Source of the DNA: Comamonas sp. SCN 67-35
Lineage (GTDB): Bacteria; Pseudomonadota; Gammaproteobacteria; Burkholderiales; Burkholderiaceae_C
Reading direction: 5' to 3'
Length of the DNA: 64,000 nucleotides
Assembly (NCBI GenBank): GCA_001725255.1
Contig: MEFV01000021.1
Location: forward strand, 26,862-90,861
The translations under genes and the position numbers were made by a program. The notes beneath the pieces were generated by a model. It was not told where the DNA came from. It worked only from the letters and a program-made list of their open reading frames with translations, and ran no database searches. Shown in pieces: positions 56,911 through 64,000 of this stretch; position 1 is the first letter of the stretch, and every line of letters starts with the position of its first letter.

Positions 56911-58080
56911 GTGAGTGCGTTACCCCATTCGCCTGAAGCAGCCGCGCGGGTGCTTCTCGTGGGCGTGGATTTTGGCGCAGATGCCTTCGATGCACAGTTG
57001 CAGGAGCTGGCGCTGCTTGCGCGCAGCGCCGGGCTTGATCCTGTTGCACGGCTGACGTGCAAGCGCAAGGCGCCCGACGCTGCGCTTTTCGTCGGAAGCG
57101 GCAAGGCCGAGGAGATCGGCGCGCTGGCACGCGGACACGAAGTGCAGGAAATCATTTTCGACCAGGCCTTGAGCCCGGCGCAGCAGCGCAACCTGGAGCA
57201 GCAGCTTCAGATGCCGGTCTACGACCGGACCATGCTCATTCTGGAGATTTTTGCCCAGCGCGCGCGCAGTTACGAGGGCAAGCTCCAGGTCGAATTGGCG
57301 CGTCTGCAGTACCTCAGCACACGGCTGGTGCGCCGCTGGACGCACCTGGAACGTCAGCGCGGCGGCATCGGTGCGCGCGGCGGCCCGGGCGAGCGTCAGA
57401 TCGAGCTGGATCGGCGCATGATCGCAGACACCATCAAGCGCACGCGGGAGCGCCTCGTCAAGGTGCAGCGCCAGCGCGCCACGCAGCGGCGCCAGCGCGA
57501 GCGCCGCGAGACCTTCAGCGTTTCACTGGTGGGTTACACCAACGCCGGCAAATCCACGCTCTTCAACGCGCTGGTCAAGGCGCATGCCTACGCCGCCGAC
57601 CAGTTGTTCGCCACGCTCGACACCACCACCCGGCGCCTGTACCTGGGCGAGCAGGCGGGATCGGTTTCGCTGTCCGACACGGTCGGTTTCATCCGCGATC
57701 TGCCCCACGGCCTGATCAGCGCGTTCAAGGCCACGCTGCAGGAAGCGGCGGACGCCGACCTGCTGCTGCATGTCGTTGATGCGGCCAATCCCGCCCACCC
57801 GCAGCAAATCGCCCAGGTGCAGGAAGTGCTTGCTGAAATCGGTGCGGCCGATGTGGCGCAAATCCTGGTTTTCAACAAGGTGGATGCTCTGGCATCATCG
57901 GCGCAGCCCCTGGGTTCGCACGACGACTATGAATGGGAGGGGCGAAGGCTGGAACGTCTGTTCGTCAGCGCACACACCGGTGAGGGGCTTGCGGCTCTCA
58001 GGCTGGCGCTTGCGGCGCAGGCTGCTCGCGCGCACGGCGCGCAGGGCGAGGAGCCACATGCAACGCCCGCACTGCATTGA
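56911..58080 (+). CDS. hflX: GTPase HflX
   Basis: A 389-residue GTPase that splits stalled or heat-damaged ribosomes. The N-terminal HflX domain holds FVGSGKAEEI and the basic helical linker GGIGARGGPGERQIELDRR; the G domain has VGYTNAGKSTLFNAL, DTVGFIRDLPHGLI and NKVD. It starts at GTG 56911 and follows hfq, the common hfq-hflX-hflK-hflC order. Confidence 0.97.
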   Translation: MSALPHSPEAAARVLLVGVDFGADAFDAQLQELALLARSAGLDPVARLTCKRKAPDAALFVGSGKAEEIGALARGHEVQEIIFDQALSPAQQRNLEQQLQMPVYDRTMLILEIFAQRARSYEGKLQVELARLQYLSTRLVRRWTHLERQRGGIGARGGPGERQIELDRRMIADTIKRTRERLVKVQRQRATQRRQRERRETFSVSLVGYTNAGKSTLFNALVKAHAYAADQLFATLDTTTRRLYLGEQAGSVSLSDTVGFIRDLPHGLISAFKATLQEAADADLLLHVVDAANPAHPQQIAQVQEVLAEIGAADVAQILVFNKVDALASSAQPLGSHDDYEWEGRRLERLFVSAHTGEGLAALRLALAAQAARAHGAQGEEPHATPALH

Positions 58081-58100
58081 GGCCTCGATTGCCGGGACAA

Positions 58101-58125
58101 TACAAGCACAAGCGTTTGCTATCAA
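58101..58125. repeat. half copy of the dispersed repeat, copy 5
   Basis: ACAAGCACAAGCGTTTGCTA with a following TCAA matches the right half (CAAGCG...GCTATCAA) of the repeats at 15834 and 25830. It fills most of the gap between hflX and hflK and displaces any ribosome site for hflK. Confidence 0.55.
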
Positions 58126-58128
58126 CCA

Positions 58129-59535
58129 ATGAAGAACGTACGCATGGATCTCCGTGATCGTGTGGCCCGCTGGCTGACACCAGCGACGGGGCCGCGGCGC
58201 ATCTACAACCTCAACGACCCGCGCTGGGGGCGCGGGGATGACAACAGCGCCCCTGACCAGCGCCCGGACCCTGATCGTCCAGCCGACGATACGCCGCCTG
58301 CACGCCCGCCGCGGAATCCCCAAGGCTCGGGGGGTGGCGCGCCTCCCGATCTTGACGAGCTCTGGCGCGATCTTCAGGGCAAGCTCAACGGCTTGTTCGG
58401 TGGCGGCCGCGGTGGCGGCGGGCGTCGTGGATCGCCTTCTCCCTCGGGCGGAGGGGGGTTCCAGCCGGACATGCGCAATGCGGGCAAGACCCTGATGATC
58501 GTCGCGGTCATTGGGGTGCTGGTCTGGCTCTCCACCGGGTTCTTCATCGTGCAGGAAGGCCAGCAGGCGGTCATCACCCGGTTTGGGCAATACAGGGGCA
58601 CGGTGGGTGCGGGCTTCAACTGGCGGCTGCCGTATCCGGTCGAGCGCCATGAACTGGTGTTCGTCACGCAGATCCGCTCGGTGGACATCGGCCGTGACGC
58701 CATCATCAAGGCCACCGGCCTGCGCGAATCGGCCATGCTCACCGAGGACGAGAATATCGTCGAAATCAAATTTGCCGTGCAGTACCGCCTCAATGATGCC
58801 CGGGCCTGGCTTTTCAACAGCCGCAACCCCGCGGATGCGGTGGTCCAGGCGGCTGAAAGTGCCGTGCGCGAGGTGGTGGGCCGCATGAAGATGGACTCCG
58901 CCCTCGCCGAGGAGCGCGATCAGATCGCTCCGCGCGTGCGCACGCTCATGCAGACCATTCTTGATCGTTACAAGGTCGGGGTCGAGGTCGTCGCGGTCAA
59001 TCTGCAGCAGGGCGGAGTGCGCCCGCCCGAACAGGTGCAGGCCGCCTTCGACGACGTGCTCAAGGCCGGACAGGAGCGCGAACGGACCAAGAACGAGGCC
59101 CAGGCCTACGCCAACGATGTCGTGCCCCGCGCTTCTGGCGCAGCGTCGCGCCTGCAGGAGGAGGCGACCGGCTACAAGGCGCGTGTGGTCGCGCAGGCGC
59201 AGGGCGATGCCCAGCGCTTTGATTCCGTGGTGGCCGAGTACCAGAAGGCGCCTCAGGTCACGCGTGACCGCATGTACCTGGACAGCATGCAACACGTGCT
59301 CAGCAATGTAACCAAGGTGCTCGTCGAATCGCGCCAAGGCTCCAATCTGCTGTATCTGCCGCTGGACAAGCTGCTCGGCAGCGCGTTGCAGCCGTCAGCG
59401 GCTACCCAGCCGGGGGCTGCGCCCGCTGCGCCGCGCACGGCAGCGCCTTCGGCACCTGCTTCGTCGCCCTCGTCGGCGGTGGGCGATGCCCGTACCCGCG
59501 ACAACTCGCGCTCGCGCGAGCGCGAATCACGCTAG
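58129..59535 (+). CDS. hflK: FtsH protease modulator HflK
   Basis: A 468-residue membrane protein of the SPFH/stomatin family. A glycine-rich N-terminus contains the family signature NLNDPRWGRG and LDELWRDLQGKLN, followed by one membrane helix near residues 120-140 (LMIVAVIGVLVWLSTGFFIV), the band-7 domain, an alanine/glutamine coiled coil, and a low-complexity tail. With HflC it forms a large cage around FtsH. The start at 58129 is the first usable ATG; 58144 is an alternative. No clear ribosome site. Confidence 0.96.
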   Translation: MKNVRMDLRDRVARWLTPATGPRRIYNLNDPRWGRGDDNSAPDQRPDPDRPADDTPPARPPRNPQGSGGGAPPDLDELWRDLQGKLNGLFGGGRGGGGRRGSPSPSGGGGFQPDMRNAGKTLMIVAVIGVLVWLSTGFFIVQEGQQAVITRFGQYRGTVGAGFNWRLPYPVERHELVFVTQIRSVDIGRDAIIKATGLRESAMLTEDENIVEIKFAVQYRLNDARAWLFNSRNPADAVVQAAESAVREVVGRMKMDSALAEERDQIAPRVRTLMQTILDRYKVGVEVVAVNLQQGGVRPPEQVQAAFDDVLKAGQERERTKNEAQAYANDVVPRASGAASRLQEEATGYKARVVAQAQGDAQRFDSVVAEYQKAPQVTRDRMYLDSMQHVLSNVTKVLVESRQGSNLLYLPLDKLLGSALQPSAATQPGAAPAAPRTAAPSAPASSPSSAVGDARTRDNSRSRERESR

Positions 59536-59544
59536 GAGAGTGGT

Positions 59545-60444
59545 GTGAACCGCATAGGATTTGCCATTTCCACCCTGTTGCTTGTTTTCGTGCTGGCAAG
59601 CGCGAGCCTGTTCGTGGTCGATCAGCGTCAGTATGGCGTGGTCTATGCGCTCGGGCAGATCAAGGAAGTGATCACCAAGCCAGGGCTGTACTTCAAGTTG
59701 CCGGCGCCCCTGCAGAACGTGCGTTATATCGACAAGCGCCTGCTTACGCTGGACGGGTCCGAGACGGAATCCATGCTGACGGCGGAGAAGCAGCGCGTGG
59801 TCATCGATTGGTATGTGCGCTGGCGTATTTCCGACCCCTTGGAATACATTCGCAATGTGGGGCTCGATGAAGGCGCCGGGTCGCTGCAGCTCAACCGCGT
59901 GGTGCGCAATGCGTTTCAGGAGGAAGTCAATCGCCGCACCGTGAGCGAATTGCTCTCCGACCAGCGCGATGCCTTGATGGCCGACGTCAAGCGCGAAGTG
60001 CTCGAAGCGGTGCGCGGCGGCAAGCCCTGGGGCATGGACGTGGTGGATGTGCGCATCACGCGGGTCGATTACGTGGAGTCGATCACCGAATCGGTCTATC
60101 GCCGCATGGAGGCCGAGCGCAAGCGCGTCGCCAACGAGCTGCGTTCCACCGGCGTGGCCGAAGGCGAGAAGATTCGTGCCGAAGCCGACCGCCAGCGCGA
60201 AGTGATTCTTGCCAATGCGTACCGTGATGCGCAGAAGGTCAAGGGCGAGGGCGATGCCCAGGCAACGCGCATCTACGGTGAGGCTTTTGGGCGCGATCCG
60301 CAGTTCGCCCAGTTCTATCGCAGCCTGGAGGCCTACCGCGCCAGCTTCGACGGCAAGCACGACGTCATGGTGCTCGATCCGTCCGGTTCGGAATTCTTCA
60401 AGGCCATGCGAGGCGCATCCGGCTCGGGTTCGGGGCGCAACTGA
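59545..60444 (+). CDS. hflC: FtsH protease modulator HflC
   Basis: A 299-residue SPFH-family partner of HflK with an N-terminal anchor (FAISTLLLVFVLASASLFVV), a band-7 domain (QYGVVYALGQIKEVITKPGL) and a coiled coil (RAEADRQREVILANAYRDAQ). Starts at GTG 59545 after AGGAG, nine bases past hflK. Confidence 0.96.
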   Translation: MNRIGFAISTLLLVFVLASASLFVVDQRQYGVVYALGQIKEVITKPGLYFKLPAPLQNVRYIDKRLLTLDGSETESMLTAEKQRVVIDWYVRWRISDPLEYIRNVGLDEGAGSLQLNRVVRNAFQEEVNRRTVSELLSDQRDALMADVKREVLEAVRGGKPWGMDVVDVRITRVDYVESITESVYRRMEAERKRVANELRSTGVAEGEKIRAEADRQREVILANAYRDAQKVKGEGDAQATRIYGEAFGRDPQFAQFYRSLEAYRASFDGKHDVMVLDPSGSEFFKAMRGASGSGSGRN

Positions 60445-60456
60445 GCTGCGCGCCGC

Positions 60457-60642
60457 ATGTCTGACGCGTTCTGGACGGCGCTCGCCTTCGTGCTGATTCT
60501 CGAGGGGCTCATGCCTTTGCTGGCGCCTTCGACCTGGCGCCGGGTGTTCACGCAGATGCTGCAGCTGCGTGACGGACAGATTCGGTTTTGCGGCCTGGTC
60601 AGCCTGCTCGTGGGTGCGCTGGTTCTGGCCTGGATGGGTTAG
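60457..60642 (+). CDS. DUF2065 family small membrane protein
   Basis: A 61-residue protein with two hydrophobic helices ([19 protein letters not shown] and [18 protein letters not shown]) around a short basic loop. This family is regularly found between hflC and hisZ or purA in Proteobacteria and may work with HflKC, though its role is not known. It starts 12 bases after hflC. Confidence 0.93.
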   Translation: MSDAFWTALAFVLILEGLMPLLAPSTWRRVFTQMLQLRDGQIRFCGLVSLLVGALVLAWMG

Positions 60643-60703
60643 GTCGGCGCCTCTCGCAGATGCGCCCGGTAGAATCCCCTTTTTAACAACCTCCGGGTTT
60701 TGC

Positions 60704-61852
60704 ATGTCTGCCTGGGTACTCCCGGATTACATCGCTGACGTATTGCCCTCTGAAGCCCGGCGCATCGAGGAACTGCGTCGTGCGCTGCTGGACACGGCGC
60801 GCGGCTATGGCTACGAACTCGTCATACCGCCGCTGTTCGAGCACCTTGAATCGCTTCTGACCGGCGCCGGGGAAGAGCTGGATCTGCAGACCTTCAAGCT
60901 CGTCGATCAGCTCTCGGGCAAGTCCCTGGGCCTGCGGGCCGACATGACGCAGCAGGTGGCGCGTATCGATGCGCACCTGCTCAATCGCAGTGGCGTGGCG
61001 CGTCTGTGCTACTGTGGGCCGGTGCTGCACACCCGGCCCGATCGGCCGCATGCCACGCGGGAGCCCTTGCAGTTCGGTGCCGAGATTTACGGGTGTGGTG
61101 GCGTCGAGGCGGAGATCGAATCCGTGACCCTGGCGCTCGAGTGCCTGCGTGCGGCCCAGGTGCCGGCACCCAGCATCGATCTGGCGGACATGCGCATCGT
61201 GCGTGCCCTGTTGGCGGGCGTTCCTGCCGGCATCCAGGCCCTGCGCAGGGTGCACGCGGCGCTGGCAGCCAAGGACGCGAGCGAGCTTTCCCAACTGACC
61301 AAAGACTTCCCCAGGCAATCCCGGGAAGGGCTCGCCATGCTGCTGCAGTTGTATGGGGGCATGGATATCCTTGATGAAGCAGAAAAAGTGCTCGGCGCCT
61401 TTGCTGGCGTGCGCAAGGCGCTACAAGATTTGAGGATGGTGGCCTCCAAGGTCAAATACGCTCACGTCACCTTCGATCTGGCGGACCTTCGCGGCTATTC
61501 CTATTACAGTGGTCTGCGCTTTGCGGTCTATGCCACGGGCGTCACGGACACGCTCGCGCGGGGCGGGCGCTACGACGAGGTGGGTGCTGTGTATGGGCGC
61601 AATCGCCCGGCCGTGGGGTTCAGTCTGGACGTCAAGCAGCTGGCATCGGTCGTGGTGCCCCCTGCGTTGAGGGCGGCCGTCCGTGCTCCATGGTCCGCGG
61701 ACGATCAGCTGTCCGATGCCATTGCGCGTTTGCGCCAGCAGGGCGAGACCGTGGTCTGCATGATGCCCGACGTCGGCAATCATGTGGATGAATTCGACTG
61801 CGATCGCGAACTGGTCCAGGTCGACGGACACTGGATTGTCCGGACGCTCTAG
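60704..61852 (+). CDS. hisZ: ATP phosphoribosyltransferase regulatory subunit HisZ
   Basis: A 382-residue HisRS-like protein without the anticodon domain. Class II core motifs remain ([51 protein letters not shown]) but the histidyl-adenylate catalytic set is degenerate, as is normal for HisZ. It activates short-form HisG in the first step of histidine synthesis; hisG is not in the window. Confidence 0.95.
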   Translation: MSAWVLPDYIADVLPSEARRIEELRRALLDTARGYGYELVIPPLFEHLESLLTGAGEELDLQTFKLVDQLSGKSLGLRADMTQQVARIDAHLLNRSGVARLCYCGPVLHTRPDRPHATREPLQFGAEIYGCGGVEAEIESVTLALECLRAAQVPAPSIDLADMRIVRALLAGVPAGIQALRRVHAALAAKDASELSQLTKDFPRQSREGLAMLLQLYGGMDILDEAEKVLGAFAGVRKALQDLRMVASKVKYAHVTFDLADLRGYSYYSGLRFAVYATGVTDTLARGGRYDEVGAVYGRNRPAVGFSLDVKQLASVVVPPALRAAVRAPWSADDQLSDAIARLRQQGETVVCMMPDVGNHVDEFDCDRELVQVDGHWIVRTL

Positions 61853-61871
61853 TTTGATGAACTTTCTCTGA

Positions 61872-63275
<1,404 letters not shown>

Positions 63276-63328
63276 TCTTTGCGGGCACGACCACGGCCCT
63301 TGTTTCAACGCAACACACGGATCTTGCG

Positions 63329-63853
63329 ATGCTGACGGAAGACGGCAAACACCTGTATGTAAGTTACGACGAATACCACAGCCTCATCGAGAAGCTGGCG
63401 CTGAAAGTGCACCATTCGGGCTGGGAATTCGACACCATCCTGTGCCTGGCGCGAGGAGGGCTGCGGCCGGGAGACATCCTCAGCCGCATCTTCGACAAGC
63501 CGCTCGCCATCATGTCCACCAGTTCCTATCGGGCCGAAGCGGGAACGGTGCAGGGGCACCTGGACATCGCGCGCTACATCACGACCCCCAATGGTGAAAT
63601 CGCAGGCCGAGTCCTGCTGGTGGATGACCTGGCCGACTCCGGGCATACGCTCAACGCCGTCGTCTCCCTGCTGAAAGCCAAATACGCGCCCATCTCCGAA
63701 CTGCGTACCGCAGCCATCTGGGTCAAGGGGGTCTCCACGTTCCTGCCGGACTATTACGTCGATTTCCTGTCCACCAACCCCTGGATCCATCAACCGTTCG
63801 AGACCTACGATACGCTGACACCGGATCGGTTGCTTGAGCGCTGGAAGGTGTGA
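63329..63853 (+). CDS. phosphoribosyltransferase-domain protein
   Basis: A 174-residue type I phosphoribosyltransferase fold with ILCLARGGLRPGDILSRIF near residue 37 and the PRPP-binding loop VLLVDDLADSGHTL near residue 100, where the two aspartates contact ribose. The product resembles hypoxanthine/xanthine-guanine phosphoribosyltransferases and probably salvages purines, in keeping with purA 53 bases upstream. The specific base cannot be read. Confidence 0.9.
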   Translation: MLTEDGKHLYVSYDEYHSLIEKLALKVHHSGWEFDTILCLARGGLRPGDILSRIFDKPLAIMSTSSYRAEAGTVQGHLDIARYITTPNGEIAGRVLLVDDLADSGHTLNAVVSLLKAKYAPISELRTAAIWVKGVSTFLPDYYVDFLSTNPWIHQPFETYDTLTPDRLLERWKV

Positions 63854-63896
63854 GTGACGCGTGTTGCAAGGCAAGAAAGCTTTTTTCTTCAACTTC

Positions 63897-63924
63897 TTGT
63901 CTTGGTCCCGAAATTGGGTATACA
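63897..63924 (+). promoter_or_regulatory. sigma-70 type promoter for a gene beyond the window
   Basis: TTGTCT and TATACA separated by 16 bases, in a locally AT-rich stretch after the phosphoribosyltransferase stop. Transcription would start near 63931. The last 70 bases contain no start codon that I can assign. Confidence 0.5.
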
Positions 63925-64000
63925 ATGCAGGGCTTCGCTGATCGCAGCGTCTCTGGTTTCTCCGGGGTTCACGGGAGTGGATTTTGGGGTGGCAAGGGGG

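Noticed and set aside
63930..64000. Start of a tRNA or leader RNA at the right edge
   Set aside because: No cloverleaf arms or conserved TTC-A box arrangement could be formed in the bases available.

Overview
The window is high-GC DNA from a betaproteobacterium, almost certainly Burkholderiales and most likely family Comamonadaceae. Three things point there: the run ndk-rlmN-pilW-rodZ-ispG-hisS-yfgM-bamB-der-hfq-hflX-hflK-hflC-hisZ-purA, the dnaG-rpoD pair, and several copies of a short palindromic dispersed repeat whose core reads CGCTTGATGG(A/T)CAAGCG, which I associate with that family. I see no rRNA, tRNA, CRISPR array, insertion sequence or prophage, so this looks like ordinary chromosome.

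Layout. 1-4.6 kb: a sigma-54 controlled unit for alcohol or polyol use, made of a zinc alcohol dehydrogenase and a solute-binding protein, divergent from an AcoR-like activator, with a good -24/-12 promoter and palindromic activator sites between them. 4.6-10.2 kb: gene remnants, a 3-methyladenine DNA glycosylase, rpoD and dnaG. As given, rpoD is put out of frame by a perfect 64-bp tandem duplication. 10.2-18 kb: acyl-CoA synthetase, a PLD-type lipoprotein coupled to a membrane thioredoxin, RlmD with a dispersed repeat translated inside it, a Bax-inhibitor-1 membrane protein and a GlcG/HbpS protein. 18-21.5 kb: a five-gene sulfur-type operon (two half-size YeeE/YedE permeases, a secreted peptide with five Asn-Pro-Cys motifs, an uncharacterised protein and a double-rhodanese protein) behind a perfect FNR/ANR-type box. 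This is the best candidate for an undescribed system. 21.7-24.6 kb: a nitrobindin-like heme protein, then bfd-tonB-exbB-exbD behind a Fur-like box. 24.6-30.3 kb: a BaiN/YhiN-type flavoprotein and an RND efflux adaptor-pump pair without an outer-membrane partner.

30.4-37.6 kb: a tightly overlapped operon (SDR, flavin monooxygenase, BASS-type transporter, NAD-epimerase, EamA exporter) divergent from an IclR regulator and an MFS transporter, probably a catabolic module for an unknown ketone or organic acid. 37.6-41.7 kb: glutathione S-transferase, CBS protein, diguanylate cyclase and quinone-type oxidoreductase. 41.8-47.3 kb: surE-pcm-nlpD-rluD and scpB-rluB; rpoS is not at its usual place after nlpD. 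47.3-64 kb: the conserved housekeeping block, covering nucleotides (ndk, purA), translation (hisS, rlmN), isoprenoids (ispG), envelope (pilW, rodZ, bamB), GTPases (der, hflX), RNA chaperone (hfq) and the HflKC protease regulator. In that block the YfgM-like protein seems to have lost most of its membrane anchor.

All functions are read from motifs and gene order; no database search was possible.
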